Shown here in pieces: positions 35,413-44,893 of a DNA stretch of 64,000 nucleotides; position 1 is the first letter of the stretch, and the number at the start of each line of letters is the position of its first letter. Under the pieces are notes generated by a model. It searched no databases, was not told where the DNA came from, and saw only the letters and a list, made by a program, of their open reading frames with translations. The position numbers and the translations under genes are program-made. The stretch is from positions 62,001-126,000 of the forward strand of contig NZ_JHVC01000003.1 in assembly GCF_000619945.1 (NCBI RefSeq). The letters are read 5' to 3'. The DNA comes from Clostridium lundense DSM 17049. Lineage in GTDB: Bacteria; Bacillota; Clostridia; Clostridiales; Clostridiaceae.

Positions 35413-36132
35413 ATGACAGCATTTATTAAAGCCTTATTCCTTGTAGTTGTAGCAGAAATGGGTGATAAGACGCAATTACTTGCTATGGCTATGGCTAGTA
35501 AATATAAGGCTAAACAGGTACTAATAGGAGTTTTTATTGCAACAGTTTTAAATCATGCTCTTGCAGTGGCAGTAGGCAGTTATTTAGGTAACTTCATACC
35601 AATGGATACTGTTAAAATTGTAGCGGCTATATCTTTCTTAATTTTTGGTCTGTGGACTTTAAGAGGAGATAAAATTGATGAAGATGATGAAAAAAAGAGT
35701 TCCTTCGGCCCAATTGTCACAGTAGCTATAGCCTTCTTTATAGCAGAAATGGGTGACAAGACTCAACTTATGACTATAACAATTTCTGCTGAAAGTAATC
35801 AGCCACTTAATATTCTTATGGGAACCACTGCTGGTATGATGATTGCAGATGGTATAGGTATTATAGGGGGAGCATGGATGTGTAAACACATCCCTGAAAA
35901 ATATATAAAATGGATGGCAGGAATAGTATTTATATTCTTTGGAACTCTAACCCTTTATAATTCTATGCCTTCTTCATTTATTACCCTAACATATATTATC
36001 CCTTATTTCTTAATACTTGGATTACTAATATACTTAATTGGTGTTAAATTTGCTTACCATGACCAAGTTTCTAACATAGTACAAACTAAAGATGATACTG
36101 AAAATAATGATGATCCTTTATCAATGAATTAA
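35413..36132 (+). CDS. GDT1/TMEM165 (UPF0016) family Mn2+/cation exporter
   Basis: The ATG at 35413 follows AGGAGGTAG; an upstream extension to 35353 would lie in the terminator and is rejected. The 239-residue protein has about six to seven helices and two copies of the family motif, VAEMGDKTQLLAMAMA (residues 14-29) and IAEMGDKTQLMTITIS, which form the transport site. Bacterial members (Mnx, MneA) export Mn2+. The Mn riboswitch directly upstream strongly supports that role here: export is turned on when Mn is high. Confidence 0.93.
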   Translation: MTAFIKALFLVVVAEMGDKTQLLAMAMASKYKAKQVLIGVFIATVLNHALAVAVGSYLGNFIPMDTVKIVAAISFLIFGLWTLRGDKIDEDDEKKSSFGPIVTVAIAFFIAEMGDKTQLMTITISAESNQPLNILMGTTAGMMIADGIGIIGGAWMCKHIPEKYIKWMAGIVFIFFGTLTLYNSMPSSFITLTYIIPYFLILGLLIYLIGVKFAYHDQVSNIVQTKDDTENNDDPLSMN

Positions 36133-36145
36133 TACTTAAAAATTT

Positions 36146-36213
36146 AAGGGGACGGTTATCAATCTTCCCCTTAAACTTTTGTGTAAAAACTTAAAATTTG
36201 ATAACCGTCCCTT
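36146..36213. repeat. REP/REPIN-like palindrome R5
   Basis: AAGGGGACGGTTATCAA and TTGATAACCGTCCCTT are complementary over 16 bp between two convergent genes. An alternative inner pairing (TTTAAGGGG with CCCCTTAAA) is also possible, giving a bistable structure. It probably ends both transcripts. Confidence 0.8.
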
Positions 36214-36216
36214 ACT

Positions 36217-38331
36217 TTATATATTATATTTCTTTTTAACTTCATTCCCCTGACTATCGATTATAGTTAAATTTAATTTCTTAACAGGGCAATTTTCTAA
36301 AGCATCAACCCCTATTTCATAATTATTATCTTTCTTTTGAATAGAAATTTTAAATTGGAAATCCTGATTATCATATTTCTTTGTAATTCCGTCATCATCA
36401 TAATAGTTATAGCATGCTTTATTATCTACAAAGGCTATTAAATCTAGCTCTTCATTATTCAAGTTATCCACACAATTGCTGTGTTTTCCTAGTACTAAAA
36501 TTTTATTTTTCCTTATAAAAATAGGAGTAGCCTCTAATTCAACATCTATATAGTGATGCCCCTTAGATAAAACTTTAAAACTTCTGTCTTTATAAGATAC
36601 CATATTCCAAAGGAGCATTTCCTCTGGTAAATAAACATATCTTCCTGATGCATTTTGTTTATAAACTGGAGCAATCATTAAAGAATCTCCCACCAAAAGC
36701 TGATCCTCTACTAAAGTTTCATCCTCATATTCAAAAGTAATAGGCTTAAAATAACATTCATCATTCTTGCAAGCCTTCATATATTCGCTATATATATATG
36801 GTATAAATGCATATCTATTTTCTATAATGATTCTTAAAATATCTATGGTATTTTGACTAAAATTATAAGGTTCTTGATTTCTAGTTCCCTTTGTAGAATG
36901 ATTTCTGTAAAGAGGAGTGAATATACTAAATTCATTCCATCTAATTGCTAAATCCTCTGTACAATCACATCCAAAACCTACTGTATCCGCTCCCGAATAA
37001 AGGAACCCACAAAGATTTAAGTTTGGCATCATCTTTATATTCATTTCCAAATGACTCCACCAAGACTTGTTATCTCCTGTCCATATTCCTCCATATCTAT
37101 GTGCCCCTATAGTAGATGCTCTAGAAAATATTAAAAATCTTTTATTAGAATCAATTTCCTCAAAAGCTTCTGCGGCGGACTTGGTCATATTATAACCGTA
37201 TAGATTGTGTACTTTATCATGTCTTATAAGTTTTCCATCCATCTTATGATAAAAGCTTTCATAATCCTCTAGCCTATTGCCAATTTCTAAAAAACTATCC
37301 TTTAAATCAAAGAAGCTATATACATCTAAATTTTTATCTTTTGATTCATAGGCCTTATCTAAAGCCTTCTTTAAAGATTTCTCAGTATAAAAAATAGCAG
37401 GCTCATTCATATCATTCCAAAAACCCTCTATTCCTTTGTCGGTTAAATATTTATATTTTCTGCCAAACCAAACTCTTGCCTCTTTATTTAAAAAATCCGG
37501 GAAGTGTACTTTACCAGGCCATACCGCTGCTATAAAAGGTTCATTATTTTCATTTACACAAAAATATCCCTTTTCTACCCCTTCCTCATAAACCTCATAT
37601 CCCTTTTCTATCTTTACTCCTGCATCAATTATAGGGATTAATCTTACCCCCTGGGACTTTAAATCCTTTACAAAGTTTTCAAAGTCATCATATGTTTCTT
37701 TATTTATAGTGAAATCTTTAAATCTTTCCATATAATCAATGTCCAAACAAACCCAATCTATTGGTATATCATTGTCTTTAAAACCTTTTACTACATTTAA
37801 AATATCTTCTTTACTCTTATATCCCCATCTACTTTGCTGATAACCAAAGGCCCATTTAGGTGCAATATAACTTTTCCCTATAAGTTTTCTAAAGTTTTTA
37901 GCTATTTCTTTTAAACTGTTTCCATCAATAATATAAACATTAAAATCATTTTCTGGTATCGTTATGCTCATTGAATCTTTCTTTGTATATCCTAAATCAA
38001 AAATTACTTTTCCCGGGCAATCAATAAATACTCCAAAAGTTTCTCTTCCCTGTATGATTAAAAAATTATGAGCTGCATAAAGTGATTTTCTATCTTCACT
38101 ATGATCAAATTCATCGCTACAAAAGCTTTCGTATATCCATCCTCTTTTATTTATACCTCTAACATTTTCACCTAATCCATATATAATATCACTTTTTTCA
38201 AGTTCATAGGTAAGTTCATTTTCATCCCGTATTTGTAAATAAGGCATTTCACCTTTATTACTTTTCTCTATATTTAACACTACAGCTTCAGTATTGATAA
38301 CGGTCCCGAAACAAAACTTCTTTATTCTCAT
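36217..38331 (-). CDS. GH31 family alpha-glucosidase
   Basis: From ATG 38331 (AAAGGG site) the enzyme has 704 residues, usual for GH31. The catalytic nucleophile is in GFWNDMNEPAIFY, and the substrate barrel continues with GIWTGDNKSWWSHLEMNIKM, GADTVGFGCDCTEDLAIRW and TPLYRNHSTKGTRNQEPY. C-terminal beta domains follow. There is no signal peptide, so it acts in the cytoplasm on oligosaccharides imported by the adjacent ABC system, releasing glucose from alpha-linked ends. It is the last gene of the LacI-controlled operon. The start codon lies just past the permease stop at 38348. Confidence 0.93.
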   Translation of the reverse strand: MRIKKFCFGTVINTEAVVLNIEKSNKGEMPYLQIRDENELTYELEKSDIIYGLGENVRGINKRGWIYESFCSDEFDHSEDRKSLYAAHNFLIIQGRETFGVFIDCPGKVIFDLGYTKKDSMSITIPENDFNVYIIDGNSLKEIAKNFRKLIGKSYIAPKWAFGYQQSRWGYKSKEDILNVVKGFKDNDIPIDWVCLDIDYMERFKDFTINKETYDDFENFVKDLKSQGVRLIPIIDAGVKIEKGYEVYEEGVEKGYFCVNENNEPFIAAVWPGKVHFPDFLNKEARVWFGRKYKYLTDKGIEGFWNDMNEPAIFYTEKSLKKALDKAYESKDKNLDVYSFFDLKDSFLEIGNRLEDYESFYHKMDGKLIRHDKVHNLYGYNMTKSAAEAFEEIDSNKRFLIFSRASTIGAHRYGGIWTGDNKSWWSHLEMNIKMMPNLNLCGFLYSGADTVGFGCDCTEDLAIRWNEFSIFTPLYRNHSTKGTRNQEPYNFSQNTIDILRIIIENRYAFIPYIYSEYMKACKNDECYFKPITFEYEDETLVEDQLLVGDSLMIAPVYKQNASGRYVYLPEEMLLWNMVSYKDRSFKVLSKGHHYIDVELEATPIFIRKNKILVLGKHSNCVDNLNNEELDLIAFVDNKACYNYYDDDGITKKYDNQDFQFKISIQKKDNNYEIGVDALENCPVKKLNLTIIDSQGNEVKKKYNI

Positions 38332-38347
38332 AAGTCCCTTTCCCCTC

Positions 38348-39166
38348 CTACTTAACTGATCCTTGTACAATACCTTTTATTATGTGCTTTTGCATAACCA
38401 AATAGAATATCACAATAGGTATCATAGCTATAACTAAACCTGCTAAAGCTAAATTCCATCTCTTTGAATATTCTCCAAAGAAATAAAACATTTTTAAAGG
38501 TATTGTTTGCCACTCAGGCCTATTAATTACTAACTGCGGTAATAAAAAGTCATTCCAAATCCACATGGAATTTAATATAGCTACAGTTACTGTTATAGGC
38601 TTTAACAGTGGAAATACTATAATCCAAAAGATTTGAAATTTATTACACCCATCTATTGCTGCTGCTTCTTCAATTTCTATTGGTATACTCTTCATAAATC
38701 CGTGATATAAAATTACAGATAATGATGTACCAAAGCCTAAATACATAAACACTAATCCTACAGGATTTAAAAGATTAGCCTTCCCAGCTATTCTAACCAA
38801 TGGCAGCATAACAGATTGAAATGGTATAAGCATAGAAGCCGAAAACATTAAAAATATAAATGTACTTACTTTACTTTTGGTTCTTACAAGCATCCAAGCT
38901 GCCATAGACGTAAATATTATTATAATTACTACAGAAAATACTGTTATTAAAAGAGAATTGGTAAATGATTTTATAAAATCTAGCTGCTTAAAAGCATTTA
39001 CATAATTTTCAAGAGTAAAACTTTCCCCTGGCAGCCCTATTACATCTGTAAATAGTCCTTTTTGAGTTTTAAAAGAATTTACAAGCACTAAGTAAAAAGG
39101 AGAAATGAATATTATGCCTAATATTATGGATACTATGGCTGTCCAAACTTTATTTTTATTTTTCAT
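38348..39166 (-). CDS. Carbohydrate ABC importer permease (MalG type)
   Basis: The 272-residue protein has six membrane helices and the EAA loop EEAAAIDGCNKFQIFWIIVFPLLKP, which docks the ATPase. The start ATG overlaps the stop of the first permease gene (TAATG), with GGAGGTTG upstream. It is the second permease of a CUT1-type sugar importer. No ATPase gene is in the operon, so a shared MsmK-like ATPase encoded elsewhere is likely used. Confidence 0.93.
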   Translation of the reverse strand: MKNKNKVWTAIVSIILGIIFISPFYLVLVNSFKTQKGLFTDVIGLPGESFTLENYVNAFKQLDFIKSFTNSLLITVFSVVIIIIFTSMAAWMLVRTKSKVSTFIFLMFSASMLIPFQSVMLPLVRIAGKANLLNPVGLVFMYLGFGTSLSVILYHGFMKSIPIEIEEAAAIDGCNKFQIFWIIVFPLLKPITVTVAILNSMWIWNDFLLPQLVINRPEWQTIPLKMFYFFGEYSKRWNLALAGLVIAMIPIVIFYLVMQKHIIKGIVQGSVK

Positions 39167-40035
39167 TACATTTCAACCTCCTTTTTCTTACTGTAATACA
39201 TTTGAGTTAACGTAATAGTTGCTACTATAATTAAAAATATTACAGCCTTAGCTTGAGCTACTCCAAATTTATTATACTTAAACGCAGCATTATATATATT
39301 CATAGCTAACATCTCTGTAGAATTATATGGTCCTCCTGCTGTAAGTGAAAGATTTTGGTCATATAGTTTAAATGAATTAGACAAAGTCAAAAATATTCCT
39401 ACTGTAAATGCTGGAGATACTAAAGGAATTATTATATTTCTTAATATTTGTCCACTACTTGCCCCATCTATCTTAGCCGCTTCTATTACATCATCTGGTA
39501 TGTTTTGTAATGCAGATATATATATTACCATCATATATCCTGACATTTGCCATGACATAAGGATTACAAGTCCCCAAAAACCTGTATTAGGATCTGCTAA
39601 CCATCCTCTTAAAAAGTCTATTTTCAAAGTAGCACCTAAAAAATCAAAACCTTTAGTAAATATAAATTGCCATATAAATCCTAATATTAATCCTCCAATA
39701 AGATTCGGTAAAAAGAAGGTTCCTCTTAAAAAGTTTGAAATTTTTAATCCTCTAGTTACTAATAAGGCTAGTAAAAATCCAATAACATTTATTGTTATAA
39801 CTGATACGATGGCAAATTTGACAGTAAATAAAAAAGATGTAAAGAAAACTTTATCGTTTTTTATAATATCTACATAGTTAGAAATCCCCAACCATTGCGC
39901 TTCGTTTCCTATTCCATTCCATGAAGTAAAAGAATATATTATTCCCATTATAACAGGTATTAAAACTACAACTGTAAAAGCAAATAGTACAGGTGCTACA
40001 AATATAACAAACCATTTTTTCGAATCCTTATTCAT
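39166..40035 (-). CDS. Carbohydrate ABC importer permease (MalF type)
   Basis: The 289-residue product has six helices and the EAA motif IEAAKIDGASSGQILRNIIIPLVSP. A strong TAAGGAGGTG site precedes the ATG. It pairs with the MalG-type permease that follows. The operon content (GH31 glucosidase last) points to alpha-glucosides such as maltose- or isomaltose-type sugars as substrate. A hairpin at 40055-40084 separates it from the binding-protein gene. Confidence 0.93.
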   Translation of the reverse strand: MNKDSKKWFVIFVAPVLFAFTVVVLIPVIMGIIYSFTSWNGIGNEAQWLGISNYVDIIKNDKVFFTSFLFTVKFAIVSVITINVIGFLLALLVTRGLKISNFLRGTFFLPNLIGGLILGFIWQFIFTKGFDFLGATLKIDFLRGWLADPNTGFWGLVILMSWQMSGYMMVIYISALQNIPDDVIEAAKIDGASSGQILRNIIIPLVSPAFTVGIFLTLSNSFKLYDQNLSLTAGGPYNSTEMLAMNIYNAAFKYNKFGVAQAKAVIFLIIVATITLTQMYYSKKKEVEM

Positions 40036-40054
40036 TTTTACACCTCCTTAAAAC

Positions 40055-40084
40055 AAAAGGTGAAGGCTCCCAACCTCCACCTTT
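40055..40084 (-). other. Intercistronic hairpin after the binding-protein gene
   Basis: On the minus strand AAAGGTGGAGG pairs with CCTTCACCTTTT (one wobble). It lies between the binding-protein stop and the MalF-type permease start. Such stems keep binding-protein mRNA more abundant than that of the permeases. Confidence 0.65.
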
Positions 40085-40090
40085 GAGCAC

Positions 40091-41422
40091 TTACTTTTTT
40101 CTGCTCTTTTCCCACTGTGCCTTTGAATCTTTTACTAAGTCTTCCCAAGTCATTTTACCTGATAAGTATTTTTGAATATTTACACCTACTGTATTTTCAC
40201 CCCAAGCTGTTGGATAACCCATAAATACCCAAGGTGTTGTTTTTCCTGCTTCTACATATCTTTGTATTGCTTTTCCTAATGAATCTTGAGGTTGGTAATT
40301 TTCATATCCTTTTAATGCAGGTATAAAGAAAAATTTATTAACTACAAAATCCTTTCCTTTATCTGAAGTATATAGCCAATTTAAGAAGTCTTTTGCTGCT
40401 GCTTTTGCTTTATCATTTTGATTCTTATTTATAGCCCAATGCATTGGTATTCCAACTGGTATACAATCTTCTTTACCACCCTTAATTGACATTGGTAATA
40501 TATCTAAATTATCTGCAACTTTTTCCTCTATGGCTTTAACTCCTCCATAAATCCAGTTACCCTGCTGAATAATAGCAACTTTTTCAATACTTATTCCCTG
40601 ATCTACTTGTGTTGAATAATCAATAGCATTTAATTTTTCTTTTGACTTTCCGTTAGGTGAGTAGTTAGCTTGAAGGTCTACAAGTTTTTGATATCCATCA
40701 GCATATTTAAATTGTAAAGTTTTTGATTTATATGCCTCTACGGAATTTTTAAACTCTTGTCCTATTGCAGCATTAGCAGTATGCAGTCCTGTAACCCATT
40801 TTTCCTTTGCTGGGAATTGAAATACAGCTTCTAATTTAGGGAAGGCTTTCTTTAATTCTCCTGATTTAATTTTTGCATCTAATTTTTTAACGGCCTCTTC
40901 TAATTTTGCATAACTATTTATCTTTGAACCATCTATGCCAGCAGCTTTAAAAATCTCTTTATTATATATTAGTCCATATCCTTCTACACTGTATGGCATA
41001 CCATATACTTTTCCATCCATTGTAACTCCATCAAGCATACCTGGAAATGCCTTTTCTACCCAAGGTTCTTTTGTTAAATCTTCTAACTTAGCTTTCCAAT
41101 CCTCTACATCCTGTGGTCCACCAACATTAAATACAGTTGGTTCTTTTCCTGATTGAAACTTAGCCTTTAAAGCTGCACCATAATCTTCTCCTCCACCAAC
41201 AGTTTCTATGTTTATTTTTACATCTGGTTTTTCCTTCATATATTCTGCAGCAGCATTTTCAAATTCTTTTGCTACTTCAACCTTAAATTGAAATATGTTC
41301 ACTTCTGTTTTGTCAGCCTTTCCACTACTTGCAACGTCACTAGACTTTCCACAACCTGTCATAGTAAATGTTAACATACTTGTTAGTGCTAATGTTAACG
41401 CTAAAATTTTTCTCCTTTTCAT
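40091..41422 (-). CDS. Sugar-binding lipoprotein of ABC importer
   Basis: The 443-residue protein starts with a lipoprotein signal ending in MTGC, then the class of the maltose-binding-protein fold (family 1 extracellular binding protein): VNIFQFKVEVAKEFENAAAEY, FNVGGPQDVEDW, GKVYGMPYSVEGYGLIYNKEIFK. It captures the sugar outside the cell for the MalF/MalG-type permeases. The promoter region carries a LacI/CcpA-like operator. It is the first gene after that operator and likely the most expressed. Confidence 0.93.
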   Translation of the reverse strand: MKRRKILALTLALTSMLTFTMTGCGKSSDVASSGKADKTEVNIFQFKVEVAKEFENAAAEYMKEKPDVKINIETVGGGEDYGAALKAKFQSGKEPTVFNVGGPQDVEDWKAKLEDLTKEPWVEKAFPGMLDGVTMDGKVYGMPYSVEGYGLIYNKEIFKAAGIDGSKINSYAKLEEAVKKLDAKIKSGELKKAFPKLEAVFQFPAKEKWVTGLHTANAAIGQEFKNSVEAYKSKTLQFKYADGYQKLVDLQANYSPNGKSKEKLNAIDYSTQVDQGISIEKVAIIQQGNWIYGGVKAIEEKVADNLDILPMSIKGGKEDCIPVGIPMHWAINKNQNDKAKAAAKDFLNWLYTSDKGKDFVVNKFFFIPALKGYENYQPQDSLGKAIQRYVEAGKTTPWVFMGYPTAWGENTVGVNIQKYLSGKMTWEDLVKDSKAQWEKSRKK

Positions 41423-41458
41423 GAAATCACACCTTTCAATTTATTTAAATTTTACATA

Positions 41459-41474
41459 TTGGAACCGTTTCCAA
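41459..41474 (-). promoter_or_regulatory. Operator upstream of the sugar importer (LacI-type or cre)
   Basis: TTGGAACCGTTTCCAA is a near-perfect palindrome with a central CG. Read on the minus strand it matches the CcpA cre consensus WTGNAARCGNWWWCA at 14 of 15 positions, so the adjacent LacI-family protein, CcpA, or both may bind. Confidence 0.75.
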
Positions 41475-41492
41475 TATAATTAAAAATATATA

Positions 41493-42503
41493 TTAAACTG
41501 GTTTACAGGATTCTCCCTCCACCAATTTAGTATCTAATATAATGTGTTTATTCTTCCCATCTTTGTTCATTAGTGATAGCAATAATTCTACACTCATATG
41601 AGCCATTTTAGCTTTAGGTTGATACATAGTAGTAATAGATGGATTGTAGTACTTTCCTATATCCATGCCATCAAAACCCATAATTGAAATATCTTCTCCT
41701 ATTTTATATCCACTATTAACAACAGCCTTAGCAGCTCCTATTGCCATTATGTCTGAAATTGCAAATATAGCTGTAATATCTTTTCTCACTTTTAATATTT
41801 CCATGGTTGTCTCATAGGCTCTCTCAAAACCATAATCTCCAACAGTTACAAGTTCTCCATCATAACAAATCCTATAATTGCTTAAAGCTTGTCTGTAACC
41901 TCTTATCCTAAGCTTTCCAACTCCTATATCGTCATAACTTCCTATTATTAATAATATTTTTTTATGTCCATTTTTAATAAGATATTCAGTAGCTTCATAA
42001 GCTGCTTTTTCATCCTGAATTCCTATAGACGAAAATTTATTAAAAGCTGTTTTTGAAATATTAGTTACTGAAGTAAGTACTACAGATACATCCAAACCCT
42101 TAAAACTATCATCACTTATATCTGTAAAATCTCCACCTAAACATATAACTCCCTGTAGTTTTTTTTCTTTTATAAATGTTATTAAAGCATTTACATCTTC
42201 TTTACTTTTTTGATCATAATATTGAAGTATCATAGTATAATCAGCTTGTTTTATTTTGTCACTCATAATTTTAACCATCTCTGAAAAAAATGGATTATAT
42301 ACTCCTTTTACTAATATACCTATACTTTTGGAATTATTCTTTTTAAGAATTCTAGCACTATTATTAGGTATATAATTATTTTCTTTTATTATTTTTAATA
42401 TTTTTTTCCTTGTCTCATCTTTTACATCAGGATGATCATTAATAACTCTAGATACTGTGCTAACACTTACTTTGGACAATTTTGCTATATCTTTTATATC
42501 CAT
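41493..42503 (-). CDS. LacI-family transcriptional regulator of the alpha-glucoside operon
   Basis: From ATG 42503 (GGAGGAAG upstream) the protein is 336 residues. The N-terminal HTH is typical (MDIKDIAKLSKVSVSTVSRVINDHPDVKDETRKKI), with the hinge helix near NSARILKKN, followed by a sugar-binding effector domain. A longer frame to 42539 runs through the operator and is rejected. Operator-like palindromes lie before its own gene and before the binding-protein gene, so it probably represses both until sugar binds. Confidence 0.93.
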   Translation of the reverse strand: MDIKDIAKLSKVSVSTVSRVINDHPDVKDETRKKILKIIKENNYIPNNSARILKKNNSKSIGILVKGVYNPFFSEMVKIMSDKIKQADYTMILQYYDQKSKEDVNALITFIKEKKLQGVICLGGDFTDISDDSFKGLDVSVVLTSVTNISKTAFNKFSSIGIQDEKAAYEATEYLIKNGHKKILLIIGSYDDIGVGKLRIRGYRQALSNYRICYDGELVTVGDYGFERAYETTMEILKVRKDITAIFAISDIMAIGAAKAVVNSGYKIGEDISIMGFDGMDIGKYYNPSITTMYQPKAKMAHMSVELLLSLMNKDGKNKHIILDTKLVEGESCKPV

Positions 42504-42523
42504 TAATCTTCCTCCAGATTTTA

Positions 42524-42539
42524 TTGGTACCGTTCCCAA
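42524..42539 (-). promoter_or_regulatory. Second operator, upstream of the lacI-type gene
   Basis: TTGGTACCGTTCCCAA resembles the operator at 41459-41474 (TTGGAACCGTTTCCAA; 13 of 16 identical) and lies about 20 nt before the regulator start codon. Autoregulation is the simplest reading. Confidence 0.7.
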
Positions 42540-42636
42540 ATCTTTTTACAAAAGTAATTATATATGTTAATCCGTCCCCTATATATTATATATTAACTCT
42601 TTTTCTATATATTTACAACCATTTTCCAAAAAAATT

Positions 42637-42704
42637 TAGGAGACAGTTAAGAACTTTCATTAAAACACTTCCCTAGAAGCGTAAAAGTCCATAACTGTCC
42701 CCTA
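42637..42704. repeat. REP/REPIN-like palindrome R6
   Basis: TAGGAGACAGTTAAGAACTTT pairs imperfectly with AAAAGTCCATAACTGTCCCC. It sits past the 3' end of the gene at 42783-43253 and may terminate it. Confidence 0.7.
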
Positions 42705-42782
42705 CTTTATTTTAAAAGGGGATAGCCTGTATCTATTTTCATATTAGCCATTGCTAACATAAAAACCAAATATTTTAATATA

Positions 42783-43253
42783 TTAATTATTTACAATTTC
42801 AGTAGTTGAAACTTCATTAACTTTTTCAACAGTTTCTACTTCTTTTAGTTCCTCTAGATTTTCTGGTAATTTATCTATATTTTCTACATCAATAACATCA
42901 CCATCTAGAGCACCCTCTTCAATCACATCTTTATCAACTTCAGCCTCAGATAAAATTACTAAGCTTTTAGAAACTTTTTCATTAATTACACCAGCAGCAA
43001 ATAAAACAACTGACATTCCTCCATACATAGCTATTGATTCAAATACCCCTGGAAGCAATTGAACTGATATTAATTGTTTAATAACTTCAGTATAATTATA
43101 TCCTTGAGCTACATATTGAGTAATAGCCTCTTTAAACATCATAATATTATTAATTAATGATGAAACTGCAATAAGAGCTACCACTGAACCAACAGTATAT
43201 AAAACCTTTGTACTTATAGATTTTTTACATGTACTTTTTTCTTTGAATTTCAT
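42783..43253 (-). CDS. Small membrane protein with acidic C-terminal tail
   Basis: The 156-residue protein has a basic N-terminus (KFKEKSTCKKSIS), two hydrophobic helices (VLYTVGSVVALIAVSSLI and FESIAMYGGMSVVLFAAGVI) and a strongly acidic tail of about 60 residues rich in Glu, Asp and Val (EEGALDGDVIDVENIDKLPEN). No family was recognised. It is preceded by about 285 bp without a gene and followed by repeat R6, so it appears monocistronic. The tail probably faces the cytoplasm or binds metal or protein; this is a guess. Confidence 0.7.
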   Translation of the reverse strand: MKFKEKSTCKKSISTKVLYTVGSVVALIAVSSLINNIMMFKEAITQYVAQGYNYTEVIKQLISVQLLPGVFESIAMYGGMSVVLFAAGVINEKVSKSLVILSEAEVDKDVIEEGALDGDVIDVENIDKLPENLEELKEVETVEKVNEVSTTEIVNN

Positions 43254-43539
43254 AAAAATTTATCCTCATTTCCGCCTAAAAAGGCTATTATATTATTAAT
43301 GCAATAAGACCTCTTTTATATAGAAATCTCTCCTTAATTTAATTGCTATGTTTATGTTACTAATGAATTGTTACAGCTCAGTGACAATATTGTTAAGATT
43401 TTGTAATGAAATGTCTCATTTATTTAATTTAATGCAAAAAATAATAAAGAATAAACCTTCTTTAGATTTACTCTTTAAAATGTTGCAAAACGATTATTTT
43501 AGAATTTAAAACATTATATTACTATCTAAATATAAATAA

Positions 43540-43908
43540 CTAGTCTTTTTCATATAACTTTCTTACATCTTTTAGCCCTCGTTCAATCTCAAGTTTTGAA
43601 AAATTACATTTTATAAGTTTAGCCTCATCCCACTTACTAAGTTCTTTATAGAAGAATACTGCGGTTTCTAAGTTTTTTTTAGTTTTCCGAAATTCTATAA
43701 CTTCAAATAAAATATTTTCCGCTTCGTTAATTTTTCCTTCACTTATATATTTTTTTATCATAAACTCTAACAATTCATCTTCTGAAAGTGTCATATTATA
43801 ATTCTCTATATCAATATCACTTTTCACAGCATCTTTTCCTGCAAAAAGAGCTACTGCCATTTTTGCCCCACCTTTTATAAGTCTAATAATATAATCCTCT
43901 TCAAACAT
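43540..43908 (-). CDS. Small helical protein in the ABC/CPBP operon (DUF6483-like)
   Basis: The 122-residue product starts MFEEDYIIRLIKGGAKMAVALF, a pattern I associate with small DUF6483-type proteins, and continues with amphipathic helices of TPR-like character (EDELLEFMIKKYISEGKINEAENILFEVIE). No signal peptide is present. It begins 19 nt after the CPBP gene stop, so it is the last gene of the exporter operon. Its role is unknown; the family name is a weak recognition. Confidence 0.7.
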   Translation of the reverse strand: MFEEDYIIRLIKGGAKMAVALFAGKDAVKSDIDIENYNMTLSEDELLEFMIKKYISEGKINEAENILFEVIEFRKTKKNLETAVFFYKELSKWDEAKLIKCNFSKLEIERGLKDVRKLYEKD

Positions 43909-43927
43909 TTAAACCTAAGTCCTTTCA

Positions 43928-44878
43928 TTAGTTTTTCAAAACTTTAAATGTATAACAAATTAAAGCAATATAAATTATGATAGTAACAATGAATGGCCAA
44001 TTTATTATTTTTTCTTCCTTCTCTTCTTTGCAAGCTAAAACTTCTTCTGCTGTATCTATTTTCATCATTTCTCCTATATGATTTTTCTTTAATTTTTTAA
44101 CTAATAAATAAGTTAACACTGCACCTACAATTATAAAAACAACAAAAGTTACTATTATGCCTATTCTTTGTCCCACTGGCATATTTCTAAGTGATTGTGA
44201 GGCACCTGCTGCAGCTTTACCATTCTTTGAAACACTTAAAATTGCCTTTAAATAAATCATCTGTATTGAATTAACTAATCCATGACATAACATAGATGAA
44301 AAAATAGAGTTTGTTATTCTTACAAGATACACAAATATAAAACCTAAAACAAAAGTATATAAAAATCTTTGTAAATCATAATGCATAATTGCAAAATATA
44401 CGGCTGTAGATACAGCCCCTTTTCTTATGCTAACATCATTATAACCAGATAAAACAATACCTCTAAAAGTTATTTCTTCTAATAAGGCTGGAACTATTCC
44501 TATAACCAATACTGTGATCCATAAAGATGAATTTACCACTGGATTACTGATAACCTGTCCAAAAGTATTAGGCATTATAAAAGCTGATAATCCTGATAAC
44601 CCCATAACAAGTGGTTGAACTGTTATTGCTATAAGAATAATAAAAAATACATCTTTTACGTTAATTTTATTAAATCTTAATGTTTCTTTTACTTTAAGCT
44701 TTGTCATACCAAAATAGATAACTGCTGGAACTAAAAACAATACAATTTGTCCTATTATAGTAGATAAATATACAGAAAAATTATTTCTAACCATTACTAT
44801 ACCAATAGTAAAAGAAAATACAATTCCTAGTATAATAATCATCATTCCATAAAAATTTGATCTAAATATTTTTTTCAT
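43928..44878 (-). CDS. CPBP (CAAX/Abi-type) intramembrane metalloprotease
   Basis: The 316-residue protein has about eight helices and the CPBP motifs: EEITFRGIVL (Glu-Glu-x3-Arg), FAIMHYDLQRF (F-x3-H) and a later SSMLCHGLVNS (H-x3-N). These residues form the Rce1-like active site. Bacterial CPBP proteins occur with bacteriocin immunity and export genes. It follows two ABC-2 permease genes with a 15-nt gap. I infer a role in processing or self-protection linked to the exporter. A long linker (about 205-235) and a C-terminal helix are extra. Confidence 0.88.
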   Translation of the reverse strand: MKKIFRSNFYGMMIIILGIVFSFTIGIVMVRNNFSVYLSTIIGQIVLFLVPAVIYFGMTKLKVKETLRFNKINVKDVFFIILIAITVQPLVMGLSGLSAFIMPNTFGQVISNPVVNSSLWITVLVIGIVPALLEEITFRGIVLSGYNDVSIRKGAVSTAVYFAIMHYDLQRFLYTFVLGFIFVYLVRITNSIFSSMLCHGLVNSIQMIYLKAILSVSKNGKAAAGASQSLRNMPVGQRIGIIVTFVVFIIVGAVLTYLLVKKLKKNHIGEMMKIDTAEEVLACKEEKEEKIINWPFIVTIIIYIALICYTFKVLKN

Positions 44879-44893
44879 TTTAAAACTCCCCCT

